NCBI GenBank assembly: GCA_018389105.1 | Contig: JACATO010000309.1 | Location: 1-64,000 of the forward strand | Source: Nautilus pompilius | Lineage: Eukaryota; Mollusca; Cephalopoda; Nautilida; Nautilidae | Direction: 5' to 3' | Length of the DNA stretch: 64,000 bases | Shown here: in pieces, positions 50,240 to 63,130 of the stretch | How the letters are laid out: each line of letters starts with the position of its first letter | How positions within the stretch are numbered: the stretch's first letter is position 1 | Position numbers and translations under genes: made by a program | The notes under the pieces: generated by a model | Seen by the model: the letters and a program-made list of their open reading frames with translations, nothing else | Told to the model about the DNA's origin: nothing | The model's database searches: none

Positions 50240-50690
50240 ATTGATTTCTGATGACACTTGTTGAATTTCTGCGACAGCTTTCACAAGTGTAGCCAGGTGT
50301 CTTGCTTGTGGTACACCAACCACAGATCTTGCTTCCTTAAATTGATGGATAAGATTATACCTGCCCTTGGGCAACTTGGCCCCCAACACTAATCTCTGCT
50401 AATGAAAGTCATGTACAGCTGCCCCTACAATACAATGACTGTTATCGGAAAATTCATACAATTGCTAAGCGATCTGATCTCACAGAGAAACTGTTCACAG
50501 GTAGCTCTGTTATCTTATAAGCAGAGTAAATATCATCAGCAGTGTCATCACAGTGGATAAGTGGTGCCTTCTAGTGACAGAATCTACAAACTCTGGGAAT
50601 GCATTCTCTGTGATCTGTGCATGCATACTTTCACTAACGTGGTTACTTGGTAGATACATACTGTGAAGGAAATAAAATAAATGAAGAACT
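50240..50690 (-). pseudogene. Decayed coding-like stretch of unknown origin
   Basis: Minus-strand frames that look coding follow one another with shifts between them. SMYLPSNHVSESMHAQITEN and AFPEFVDSV come first, then TADDIYSAYKITELPVNSFS and VRSDRLAIV. Last is KICGWCTTSKTPGYTCESCR, which looks like a small C-x2-C...C-x2-C zinc-binding segment. A Cys-rich end after such a body is seen in some transposases such as piggyBac, but I cannot match the rest, so the family is open. Confidence 0.3.
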
Positions 50691-52254
50691 CAGATGTTTC
50701 TTTTGAAGTATTCACAGAAGGCATTAGATAAACTTTCAATAGCCAATAATGAGAGAAAGTTAGCTATCCAACTACTGGACGATATCAAATACTTATTTCA
50801 CAAAAACACCATCATCATCCACAGATTATAAAAATAAAACAAATGTTGCGATCCTCAAAAGAAATCACAATTCCTGCTAATTTTTGTCACCTAAACACAA
50901 TAAAACTGCTAATAATTAACACTTGTAAAAGGAATCCTCCAATCAGATTCAGGTACAGGAGGAAGATTAAATAAGGCACATCCTAGGTTTCGGTAAATCC
51001 ACACTTCATTAGTGGCAGATATATATATATATATGTGAATGTGTGTAGGATCTCACGTAAACCACTCTTTTTAAATAAGCAATTTTCACTAACTGGGTTA
51101 ATATCATTAAGTACCAACCTGCTTTCCTGTTGAATAATTCATAAGGATCTCTATACTAATAATAATAGAACAAACAAACAAACTGCAGCTGAGAAATTAA
51201 TTGACAGTAATCCCAGGGCTGTAATGGCAGCTTCATCCAACAATTAGGGAACAATCTCTTGCCTCATGTACATTCCATCATTTCCTATTTTGTTAAGGTA
51301 ATGCATACCTGCCTGTAGTATTTGCTGCAGCGGTCAGCTTTACAAAACATGTACAGCAGACCCCAGCCTCTCCATGAAAACGGTGCCTTTAGAATAAAGC
51401 TAATTTATTTCAAACAGGACCTCTTTCAATATGCCGCAGGTAGCAATCTGCTGTTCGCAGGGCTATGCTAACTCAGCATCGTGGAGGCAGGAGTTCAGTC
51501 CAGTTTAGCACTAACTGGACTCCCTCCCCCTGTATGGCTCCAGGAGAGTCAGCAACTCGAGATGGTTGCCACATGGAGAGCAGTTCCATTCTTCTAACAG
51601 ACCACTGTGGCTGCTGAATGCAGCAGCACGATAAACAACAAATATTTTATTACTTTGTAACTAGAGAACCACCACCAAACAACCGTGACCACAAACAGAA
51701 AGGTGAAGTTAATTCAAAGGTATTCCAAAAGACTTCCTCATTAATGGAAATTAAGTTAGTTCTCACTGTACGTGTTTAACAGATAAAATCTAAATCATTG
51801 GCTAGCAGCTGTATCAATAAGCTATCCCTGTTCAATAACCAGCCTGGCCTAATCAATGTAAATGCAGGTAACATATAAGGTGTGAACATGCAGCTGGAAA
51901 CTCTACCTGACATGTTCAAAAGTTATCAGTTACTATTTACTGTTAATATTAACAAACAAAGGTTCACTTTAATTAACAAGAAAGTTCAGGTTGTGCAGAA
52001 TTATGGCTTATAACTGCCTCAGAGCAGGCACAGTGTTATTACTTTCAAATTAACAGCCCAAGGTGAAAAGGCATTGCTAAATAGTCTTACTCACACATTT
52101 CTAACATAGTACAAGAGCTGGCAGAAACTATGCAAAAACAGACAAGAACCAAATTTCTTTTACTTAGAATGGCAATCGGTGTTTTGTAATTTTAGTGTAG
52201 TTAACTGTTGTAAATGATAACTGCTTGATTAAAAGACCAAAGTGGCCACCATCT
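50691..52254. other. Stretch with no recognised gene
   Basis: Contains a short TA microsatellite near 51020-51035 and a locally GC-richer part at 51330-51620. No transposase motif or exon pair was seen. It ends where block A' begins. Confidence 0.4.
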
Positions 52255-55200
52255 TTCTGATTAAATATCTTAGATAGAGCAAAACTATTCTTTACATTTA
52301 GTTTTTCTTCTTCTTCAGTCTCTCATGCTATGGCTGTCAGTTCCTGCAGCATCAGGCCTCCTGGGCAACGGTCGCTCTCCTAACTGATCCAACTTCCTTT
52401 TTCAGTTTCATGAAAAAGAAAAGGAACAAATCTTTCATCAGCATCATTAACAAATTGCTGCGTTCCTGTGAAGAACCATGATTGTTCACACTACCACAAC
52501 TGACCAACAGGGTTTGATGACCCTCCACAATGTGGCTTTTCCTCATTCATCTGAATATCCATCTTTTGACTGCTGCACCTTTGTACAGTAGCTGATCTGA
52601 ACATCAGGCTAAGCTTCTGGCCCCAAATTGACCGCCAATTACTGAAAGGAAATCCAGCTGATTTATGCTCCTATACAACAATCCTGCTACTGGAAGGATG
52701 GATGTGTACATGTACTACTAGCCAGCAGCTGATTTTTCCTGAACAGTCATGATTTGGACAAAGGTTTTTTTGTAAATTAATTAATCATATTTAAACCAGA
52801 CTCCAAATAGTGCATTGATTGAGCATGTTCCCTTATAGTACCCAAGACAAAAATAGATAAGGCTGGTAACAGTAATCCCACCCACAATACTTTACTCCAT
52901 GAACTTTTGGCCCAAAGTTACCATTATTGGCACAGCCAGTTGATTGGTACATTTGAATAATTTCCTATGCAAATCAGCTGTCACCACTTTTGGAAGTTAA
53001 GTGAAAAACATCCAATTGCATTCACAAGTGCTTTTGTAATTTTTGTACAATTCCTCATCATGAATAAATATAAAGGCAAGAATCTTTCAATGTCCTCTCG
53101 CTGATCGACTAGCTTACATTACTGTTTGTAACTAACTTGAACGATGAGTACTACAAACACTGCTTCAGTGGTACAGTTTTAGGCAGAATGTAAGGAAAGC
53201 TGTAGCATAGCATCTGAATTTAGTGTATTTTGATTTGGAAAAAACAATACAGTTCTGAAAATAATTTGTCTATAGATTGGTCAGATAGATTTCACTGTAC
53301 ACTTTTCAATGGATTACACAAAAAAGGTTCAAAACATCGCAAGAGGTATTTGAATAAACCTTAAATCCATCAATTATGAAGCAAATCTCTGTGAAATTGA
53401 AGAATATTGTGATAGCTCTTTGTAAAAATCCCTTCATTTTGTATCAAGTCATCGGACAAAATTAAGATCCAAACCCTATAATTTCACATTTCTACCACCA
53501 TTGTCTGTTGTAAAGGCCATAAATTTGCTACTTTATATGGTCTGGAGAATATTACGAGGAGGAACCAAATTGCAGTTGTAAAATCGGATACAAGTGATAC
53601 AGCTTGACGCGAACTAAACAGGTCTAGTGTGTTAGTAGGTGTAGTGATACAGTTTCACATAAACAGATCTAGTGTATTAGCAGGTGTAGTGATGCAGTTT
53701 GACATGTACTAAACATGTATAATGTTTTGGTAGGTGCAAAGTTGGAATGTGTGTTACTTGAAAAAAGACTAAAGCAGTTAGTACCATTGAAAGCATGACC
53801 AGGTGTTATGTTACCATAGAAACAGCTTTGCAGTACAACTTCACTACAGTAAATTTATTTAATAAACCAATTGTATAGGAAGAAAAAGTATAGAATTTAA
53901 GTTAAAAACAGTAGAATGTAAATATCTAGTGAACTTATTGGAATATAAGTGAATTAAGAAAATGAGTGAAGACAACGTACAACAGGAAAATGATGGTTGT
54001 ATTCCCACTCTCAGCCTGTACAGACAATGCTGGTCTGAAGGTACTTGATTCTCTGGCAAAGTTTTCGCTCAAGAAATATCATTAAACATTTCATATTTAC
54101 CTGAGATGTAAATATGCAGAATTTTGTAAGACCAGTTTCACATAATTTGTTGACCGACCATTTTAAAGGCTACTTAGACTCAGTTCAGCCCAAACTGATC
54201 TACTTGACAAAAGGAAGCAGCTAAAAACCCAAGTAGTGGATGTGTCTGCCATGTACAAGAACCTGCAATCACCAGAAACACCTGACTTGCACCATTCATA
54301 CATGTAGTATTAATAATGTGGATAGAATGGTACAGCATTAATCTGCAGCTGTGTGCATACAGTCCCAGCCAGATATGGTTATCTTGTATTAAGCAACTTC
54401 TATGGTCCTTCAACTCTGTCAACACAAGGCTGGAGGTATGCAGCTTTTATAATGATTGAAGGGCTGCTGGGACTGAGTTCAACAACAACTTATCAAGGAG
54501 AAGCAATAAGTAATGATAGCTAGGTAACAGACCAGATGTAGCCACCAATTTCGCTGCTCTACCTGGCTTAACAGTATTATCAGGTTATTCTGACAGAGAC
54601 TGCTTTAGTTCATGAAAGACCTGACTTGGACTGCAACAGCAGGATTGACTTCAATGATACACATTTCATTACATAGTAGGCTTGATACAACAGTTCTCTC
54701 TAGGCTTCTTGGTCTGGAATGCATTGTGACAGATCAAAGTAACATTTCTCCTGCTAGACTGTGTGGAATTGGTTGTGTTTGGTATTGTATACACGTTAAT
54801 ACCAGGATAGCACCGATGGAGATTGGTGCATGATAGCACTCACGTAAACTGGACTCTGATAGAATGAAGCCAGTTTCCCTTCTCCGAAGAAAGTAAATTC
54901 AGCCATCAGCAAAATGAAGGCTGTTTATGTTTGTTGAATCCAAACCAATGGAATGCAGACTGTAACACATTAGAGAGAGCATTTTAAAGGTGGCATCCTT
55001 CTAGTATGGCGCTCTACTTTACATGACTATAAAAGCAAACTGATTCTTTTTGTGTTATAGGTAAATGATACGTGGATGGGGACCATTACACCTGTCGATA
55101 TATCATTTGTATGAAGACATGACAAACGTCTTGTCCATTCCCTTGACCAAAACCCAAGATGCACAGAGTAGAAACCACATGCTCTTGGGAACGTCAGATA

Positions 55201-55342
55201 TCTGGCAAACAGTCAGTATGATACACCTACAATGTTGTAGTACAAACCAAGGACAGCCCTTCTTGTCAATAGAGGTCATGTGACTGTAGGACATGTGAAC
55301 AGTGAGTATTCACTGATATCATGACATCACCAAATGGCTGCA
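52255..55342 (-). repeat. Block A', inverted copy of 16050-18956
   Basis: Reverse complement of block A at about 95%. The low end stops at the counterpart of 18953-18956, the exact place where block C' at the window start takes over. The high end stops near the counterpart of 16050. Confidence 0.85.
53593..53739. repeat. Minisatellite, three units of 47-51 bp
   Basis: Three units starting AGTGATACAG (with variants), each ending in TAGTAGGTGT or similar. The matching site in block A has two units. Confidence 0.75.
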
Positions 55343-55869
55343 AAGCTGTAGGGATGTCACTCCATGACTGATGAAATGTAAGAGTTAGTTGCCAAATGTT
55401 TCGTAAAGGGTAAAGATTGTTTTTGGATATATCATCCATAAAATATGCGTGATGGAATTCATTGATTTGAATCTCATTGTGTGTGCATTACAAAGAAGTT
55501 ATTTTGGCTTAGATTCTCTGGAGACCAGTGGTGCACCAACACTTTCCTTTCTATAGTGATGGACAGAGTGTTGATACACATGTTTGAAAGAGCAATTGTT
55601 TATTCTGAAACCAGAGCAGTGGAAAAAACAGAGGTTGAGTTAATACTTTACGCTGAAACCCTTTGCCTTATACAAGGCATCAATGTATTGATACACTGTG
55701 TGAACAAGGTCAGCAATCTGGTCTGTGGGTGCAGCCTATTGTGTAACTGAATCTGTCTTAGGTGTTTGGGAAGTTGGTTTATGCAGAGATCTGTCAACAA
55801 ATATTGCCTCTTTGGGCAGATGACCACACAATATAAACAGATAGTGATTGCTGATGCAAATTGGGGAGA
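55343..55869. other. Spacer between blocks A' and B'
   Basis: About 530 bp with no match elsewhere in the window. The open frame 55481-55750 (89 codons) has no recognised domain. The opposite strand has a coding-like run (TDQIADLVHTVYQYIDALYK) that also matches nothing I know. Confidence 0.4.
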
Positions 55870-56199
55870 AATTATAATTTACCCCAAGAGAAACAGCTCC
55901 CTTAATTTGTCATGGCTTGCCCATTGGTTCATTAAAAAATTTCTGTATTGGAAAGCATCAAACAAACATATGACTACTCTCTGAGAATTGAAGATACCTG
56001 ATTCAAATGAAAAAAATCCAGGTGCAAGAAACCCATTAATTATCCTAGCACAAAAGCTGACATACATAGTTTATATGCATGAGGATTGTCATTGTTGTCA
56101 TACACTTCACAAGTTACAGGGATTGAATCCCGATCTTAGTTTTTGGATTAGGGATCACATTTACTCACTCATATGAGTTTGTTTGTATAAACACATCTC

Positions 56200-56406
56200 A
56201 GTGTAAGAGACCACAAGCAAAACTCCTTACTAGAACTCTACTTTGATCAAAAAACCAAATTGAGTGGAACCCAAGTGTCCAAATGGTGAAAGGAGAGAAT
56301 AAACCACAAAGGTACATTAAACCCAGCCGGCCCTGATCAAGATTTGAACTCAGCCCATCAGCCTTTGCAGTCCAATAGACTGGCCAGCAGACCACTTGGA
56401 CACCCA
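56200..56406 (-). repeat. tRNA-derived SINE (right copy)
   Basis: Counterpart of 37360-37560, with the B-box-like GAGTTCAAATC on the minus strand at 56341-56351 and the A-box-like AAGTGGTCTGCTGG near the high end. Confidence 0.6.
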
Positions 56407-57595
56407 CATGAGAATTAATTTTATTACTGAAGTAATATAGACCTACATTTCTAGTGAACTACACAATGATATTTTGTTATGGTATAGGGATATATCAGGG
56501 ACAAACATTTTTATTCTTAGGCAGTTAATATACATATTTCAAGTCAACGCAACGCATAAACCAAGCTGTTAGATAAAAAGATGACCAGAATTACAATTAA
56601 TCCATGGAAATAATCTATTGCTGCTGCTTGTTTTACTAAGCAGATATGCCAATGTATAATAAAAGAAAAAGTAAACGTTGCTGACATTAAACATAATTAT
56701 GGTGAATATAAAATACTCCACAAAGTTGGAGGCAGTTCAAAACTAGCACAAGAGTATATGACTGACCTTTCAGGTTAATGATATCCTGAAGACTAAAGCC
56801 TGGCTCCTCTCTCCATCATTCTGAGAGAGAAAGAGAAATAATTAAAGTTTACATTATGTTCATATGTTATTCCCTTATTTTTCTTTGCATGTTTCTCTCC
56901 TCTTACATTTTTTTTTTCTGAGAAAATATTTAGAAAACAATTTCATTTGGCAATTTTTCTGCAGGGAATGAATGAACCATCAACAAGGCTACACTCTCTG
57001 CCTTCCACCTAATCAGTAACCAGAGAATAAATGGATAGTTCTCATCACTAATTAAAAAATATTTTTTATATATAAGTTTTCAAAACTAAACATCTATATA
57101 AAGCAAACATGCACAATTCCAAGTATTTACGGTGTATACTTAAAAGGAAATCTTCCAATTAACCATCTATCAGAGCTCTGGATTTTACCAAACTCTCATA
57201 TGTCAATGTCTTTCTTAAACCAAATTCATGTCAAACACTCAGTGTAAGTAATTTATTCAATTAAACTACCGCGCTGTAAGTATATTTGGTTTTTAATTAA
57301 AATGATTCAGAGCAAACCAAAAATAATTCATACACAGTTTAAATTGAAATTAAGAGATTTCAAATTAAACACCTACATCTATGAATGTGTCATTACCAAG
57401 TGTTCGTAGCAAATAGTAACTCACAAGAAATTTGTTGAACCTCTGTTAATAATTAGGAAACAAAACAACATGGCAATAGTTTGCATTACAAAATGGATAG
57501 TCTTCATTTTATCTTCTTCAAGCAAGTTAAAATTGTATTTACAAGTTTCATTTAACAGAAAATAGATTTTAAGTAAAAATGAATGACTGACTTAC

Positions 57596-57809
57596 CAGCT
57601 ATCCAAAATGTTATTTCATTGCTTGTCAGTGTTTGATCAGCCTCAGACCCACCAAAGGTTGCTTTACAGTAAGCAGAATAATTTCTTGATGAGAGTAGCT
57701 GTTGAGCTGTGACATTTATAGTTACCAGAGTCTTTTTGAAAACAGGAGATGAACATTTTGACACAGGCTTAGATATTACATGAGCAAATTCTTTAGTGGT
57801 AGTTTTATT
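57596..57809 (-). CDS. Ig-superfamily gene, right copy, exon 5 (half Ig domain)
   Basis: A 214-nt exon with acceptor tgttttttccag and donor AGCTG|gtaagt, open from phase 0 to phase 1 throughout. It reads NKTTTKEFAHVISKPVSKCS and so on to SNEITFWIA with a carried G. It differs from the left exon by one substitution and by one base of length near the end, where this copy keeps the frame. The flanking introns differ by about 3%, so the exon seems better conserved than its surroundings. In this copy exons 3 and 4 are gone, and joining exon 2 (phase 1) straight to this exon (phase 0) would be out of frame. The copy is therefore probably a pseudogene or uses other exons. Confidence 0.7.
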
Positions 57810-58081
57810 CTGGAAAAAACAAAAAGTGACTATTTTTACAGTATAAATGTAACAAAATCTACATTTATAGAAATACAACAGAAGAAAACAAAACAATTTG
57901 GTCTTTTATGCAGTTTTCTGCCTAATTCTAAAAGCTGAAGCTCTTGTATTTTTACATAATTTCTTTTTATTTCTTTCTACAACTTTTAAATTTTCTATGT
58001 ATTATTTTGCCATAAATTGGGGTAGGTCCAATGGTTAATAAAACCATTTAGCAGATTGTACAAATCACAGATTCTGAAATG

Positions 58082-58120
58082 TGTGTGTGTGTGTGTGTGT
58101 TGTGTGTGTGGTGTGTGGTC
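58082..58120. repeat. (GT)n microsatellite
   Basis: About eighteen GT units with small interruptions. The matching left-copy run (CA at 35688-35711) is shorter. Confidence 0.9.
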
Positions 58121-58221
58121 CAAGCCACTGAGAATGCTTTTGATTTTAAAAATTTTACTTTTTCAAAGTAGTATGCTGTGACAAATTAGAAGAATGCTGA
58201 CAAAATCATGATACAAGTATA

Positions 58222-58598
58222 AAATCTCTCTTATGCACACTTATCAGCGTATGCTTCATCAGAGTTCAAACATTTTTTTTTAAAACAATGGAAATGACAA
58301 ACTGTGCTTTGTTCTGTCTGACTCATGAATTTCTGTAGGATGGCTCGATCGTACCTCAACCATCTGAGATATACACAAGTTAAATATCCGGTGATTTAAA
58401 AGATATCCTAAATAAGAAAGCCAAAGCAATCCCTGAATTATTACTGCTGCAGTTTAACTGTTACAAATGGATGAGTTAAAAACCTTTAAAATTAATGAAT
58501 TTTAAATGGCTCGTATATTTAAATATTTCAGATTACATTTCTGTATCCTTCTGTCTTTTTTTTTAAGTTAAGAAGTAAATACTCTATAAGACTTGCAA
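58222..58598. mobile_element. 377-bp insertion present only in the right B copy
   Basis: The left copy has the empty site (CAAGTATAACTGAAG in reverse complement, near 35588-35602). The insert is flanked by ATA or ATAA on both sides, a 3-4-bp target duplication. It has no coding potential and no clear inverted ends. Read on the minus strand, CTGATGAAGCATAC...GTGTGC could form the conserved box and second stem of a hammerhead ribozyme, but the following GAAA is not intact. Its family is unknown. Confidence 0.7.
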
Positions 58599-60323
58599 AT
58601 AACTGAAGAGAAAACAACAAAGAAAAACTTATAAATCTCTACTAAACAAATCACAATTATGTTAAATTTTAATTAATTATTTTTAAATAATAAAATTAAC
58701 TAAAATCTTTAACTAACTATCAAAGTGATGAATACAAAGAACAAAATACTTCTGCAGTAAATAAACCTCACAAAGTCTGGAATCATTTCTACATTATAAA
58801 AGATAAAATGGAAAAAAAAATTGCTGATATATTTGTGAGATTTTAGCTTTAACCATAACTCAAATTTACCTCACACCTGGTACTGGCAAGGAGAGAGGGT
58901 GTTTTGATTAGATTTCCTCTGAATGTGTCCACGACAGCAACCATATTTACTAATGATGCTACTTCAAAGTTCTTTTGCTTTGCAGTAATAGCTTTTTCCT
59001 CAGTTTGTTCATATTTTAAATTGCCCTGAAGTCTAGAAGTTTTGTCTTGTAATATTAACTAAAGGAAGTTTTTTATTTCAGTGAGAGAAGAAAATTGCCA
59101 CATCAGACAACCATGCCAACAAGTGCCAATACTGAGCCCGTTCTCTGTTGTTTACCACAAAGCCCACAGTGCTGTCTTACTGAGTCTGTAAGTCTTCTGA
59201 ATGTTCTTAGAAATATGGACAGGGCCTTGACAATAAACTTGGCATCATAACACATCACAGGAATGCTGCAGATGCCATATCCAAAAAGACTGCCGGCCAT
59301 GGAATGACAGCAATTTTCTGTTCTTAAAGGAAATAAAACATCCTCTCAGTGTGAGCATGCTTACTGCCCTACTACAAAAGGTTCAAAGTGCTGTTTGCCA
59401 AAAATGGAGAAGAAACTTCATGTTTAAATTACTGAGTAGTTAAGTGTGACCATCCCAGCACATACACAACCCAATTTATTTTTTCAATGGTATTCCTTCA
59501 CTTCACAGTAAGAAAAATTGCCTTTGCTGCTGTATGCCTTGGTAAAAATGGGTCCACTATGTAAAGTCTTGCAGACAACTGTATCTCAATTAACTGGTTA
59601 CCCAAATCCATATACATGGTCTACCTTGAACTGTTGGTCTGCCATAACTATTGCAAACAGGAGATTACCCTTAGGTGTACTGTGCAGATTATTAGTCTGT
59701 GTGGCGTGTGCACAGTTGCAAGTTTAACCTGCTTTAATATGCATAACCACCCTACAGATGAACAATGGTGGCATGGTGATATTTTCGCAGTCCTGCAACT
59801 TGCCTTGTTGACTGACTGACTGCTTGAGGCATTTCTACAGCAAATCTCTCAGATTGCTCAATAAAGAGATAGTTATTGCAAACTGCTTGGTGAACACACT
59901 TACCTTGATTAGGAAAAAAGATAATCACCTTCTCAAGTAAAGTTTTGTAAAAATCCAAGATGCCTTCTCTAAATAGTCAATTGGCTGTTCAAACTGCGAA
60001 AAATCACAAATTCATTGCTGCACATTTCCCTGATGCTTTTCTTCATGAAGACCACAGACCATCACATCCAGGTCAAACATTACTTGTTACACAGTTAACA
60101 AAATCTATTAAGGAGGAATGGAAATGAATTTGAAATATTCTTCTCAGAAAGTATATCAAGTAAATGAATTCCACTTCCTTATACAAACAAAAATTTGGCT
60201 TTATATTGTCCTTCAGTAGTTACTGGATACTTCTTATCTAATCAAAAATATTTGCATGTTTCATACAATAACTGACTTTCAAAGTTTATTGCATTGAAAA
60301 ATCAAATATATTCTATTACTTAC

Positions 60324-60381
60324 CAGAAAATGAAAATATGCTCAAAAACAGGAGCCACATAGAAGATGGTGCTGTCCAACA
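60324..60381 (-). CDS. Ig-superfamily gene, right copy, exon 2 (signal peptide)
   Basis: A 58-nt exon, phase 0 to 1, with the same strong splice sites as the left copy. It reads CWTAPSSMWLLFLSIFSFSG. The signal core from the methionine is identical to the left copy. The exon that should follow in phase 1 is deleted. Confidence 0.6.
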
Positions 60382-60804
60382 CTGCAACCAAGGTAAAAAA
60401 GTAAACATTTGTATAAAAGGTGTGAACAAAACATTCATAGATGTAATTTTGTGCAGAAATATCAATAACTGAAATGTGATATATGAAGTCTCAATGTAGC
60501 GATAGTTATGATAATACAACACCTGAAGCATTGGTGCATAATTTCAAACTAATCATGTGTTATAAGTGTCACAGTATAGACATTCCAGTAGTGACTGACA
60601 TATCTCAAGATGGCAGATGCGCATGAGCAGCAGCAAATTTTAATGGAAGGTAGCGGATTTAGATAATTCTTTATCTTTCTGCCAACTCTTCCATGCTTTC
60701 TAAATAAGCAGAAATAAAGAACATTGCATGCCTGTGCCAAGTTTTAAACAACAGAGAGAGAATTGTTAAGAATTTCTTCAGAACATCATAACAAATAGTG
60801 GAAC

Positions 60805-61165
60805 TTCGGCTTTGGCTGTGATCCAGAAACAAAAAATCAATTTTCTCAATGGAAAACACTATCATCACCAAAATCATAGAAGTAAGGCAGGAGAGATTAA
60901 AAGTAGAGACAATGCAACATTCAGTAAATAATTTTTTGGCCAAAACATTGCATTCCTATTATTGCATATCCAACCTGTTCACTAGACTTGGCACCATGGT
61001 ATTTTTGTTTTCCCCAAAATGAAGTATACCATGAAAATGAGAGTTTTCTTTTTTGTAAATATGGAAGATACTCTGCATCAGACATTGTAAAAATACATAG
61101 AACCACTGGATTAAGTGCATACATGTGGAAAGTGACTTCTCTCCAGGGTACCCTGTAAATATTCA
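60805..61165 (+). mobile_element. Mariner transposase remnant (right copy)
   Basis: The plus strand reads FGCDPETKNQFSQWKTLSSP and, in another frame, LDLAPWYFCFPKMKYTMKMR, then NMEDTLHQTL. It is the counterpart of the left remnant at 27785-28140, independently decayed since the duplication. Confidence 0.75.
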
Positions 61166-61849
61166 GACAGGATATTAGCACAATAAATTCAATCAGAAAT
61201 CTTTTTCATTATATCTCATGGTCTCTCTCTCTCACTTATTTCTCTATACAACAAAATAGTATTAATGATTTATAAAACTTGTTCATTCTGCATGATTAAA
61301 TAATTCAAATGCAGCCCCTCACCTTTGTTAATTTTGTTTTTCTATTAAAGTTTTACTGGCCTTCCAAAGGTAGGTAAATATGTAGCAACCAATTTACACA
61401 AGTTAAAAACAACAACAAAAAGGACTCAATCAAGGTTACTTTTATCAAAATGATTCATTTTATGCAGATGTCATCCACATTTCATTTATCAGTAACTGAA
61501 GCCCAAGGCAGATAATGCCAGAAAAACAGTTCCTACGATAACTGTTATGTAGATTCCAAATATTGTTTAAAATGATATGACTTATTTTTGTTCCAAATTA
61601 GGCTTTCGATTAAGTCATTCAATGCATAAAGTTATATTTGGATCTTAACAAATGCCAAGCTAAGCACTTTCAAAGTATGTAATTCTAATCATATTCCACA
61701 CTGAGATAACAGAAGAAGAGACTAGAATATGAGCAGTCTGCCATTACCATCTAAAGATAAAGATGCCTTCTCCGAATTTGCAAACAAAAGATATTCTAAC
61801 TTCAAAACCTTGGTGACTTGGATTCGATCTTATTTTATTGATACGAAAT

Positions 61850-63130
61850 AATGATATTTCTGCATTCCAGCTATTGAATGCTGAAACTGCTTCTTTCATA
61901 CCTTTACTTAAACAAATGAGGGTCATCCTTGAGCATGCTGGTTACCAAAGCAGAAAAGATCACTGGCTATTAGAATTTTGCTCTCTACAGACTGCTGAAA
62001 GTTTTCATGGGCAGCCATGTGCTTCACTGTCCATACCATTCGATCGAACATGGATTGGCAATGACTGGAAATAAAAAGTCACCACTAAAATCCATTGCGC
62101 AATTTGCAGATTCATATTTTTTTTTACTATGAATCTCAGCATTCAGAAGAGTATTGGGTGTTTGACTTTACCAAGGATGCTCTGTAAACACGAGACTACC
62201 TTCTGCTAGAAAGGTATACAGAGTTTCTGTTTCAGATGTCAGAATTTTGTTTGATTTTTTTATTTGTATTATTTCCAATACTGAATTTAATGACTGACCT
62301 ACCTTGTAGTAAACTACACTATATATCGTATTATGTAGAGAAACTGAGAATTTCAAAACTTGAAAATGTTTTTTTTTTTCAAATATGCAGCTGAGCTGAG
62401 CTTTAAAGCTAAAAATTGCTGTTATTTCTAGTTCCTAAAACAATGTACAAATTAGAAAATGTCTTATTTTCTTTTTTGTTTGTGCTTTGGTAATAGTGAA
62501 TATCCCTCGGCTGGAAGACAGCTTTTAATCACATTCCATTTCTTCAAGAGGTGGTAGTTTAATCGTCTTTAAGATATCAATAGTTTGGGGCTATAGCCTG
62601 AGCTGAATTAGGTGTACTCCGATTAGTTCAATCTGTTTGAGAAAGAGTAACTGCAGCTTGGAGTAAAATCAATCCGAAGCATGCAAATGTATGCAACAAC
62701 AAAAGTGCCAGCAAAGGTACGATCAAGATAGGTAACTGAGCAGCATATTTGAGAGAAAAAGCAACTTCAAATTACACAAATGTTAATAACCATAATGAAT
62801 TTTGTGACAATTGACTGAAATGTATTCAGATTCAAACATCACTCTCTTTTTTAATACAAGGTATCTGAATACAAATTCAAAGTCACGAGTCAATGTTATC
62901 CTGCACAGACCCCTAGGCCCTACTTATGCTGAAATTTAGGGCCATTAACCTTAGTTTTGTTTGATTTAATTAAGTGGACCACCAGGTCAAAATGAGATTT
63001 TGCAATTTTTTTAGAATATCGTATTTTTAATGAAAAATATACACGAGTCAATCATCTGTCGCTACACGGAAATTATATTTAACGAAGAAATTATAAATAT
63101 AAAATGGATTTAAAACATTGAACTGAAGAT
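61850..63130 (-). repeat. Repeat R1, copy 3
   Basis: Inverted third copy of the 1.27-kb repeat, carried inside block B'. It keeps the 78-codon frame (61838-62074, plus strand here) with NNDISAFQLLNAETASFIPL. It shares with copy 1 the extra base that breaks the opposite-strand frame. Confidence 0.75.
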
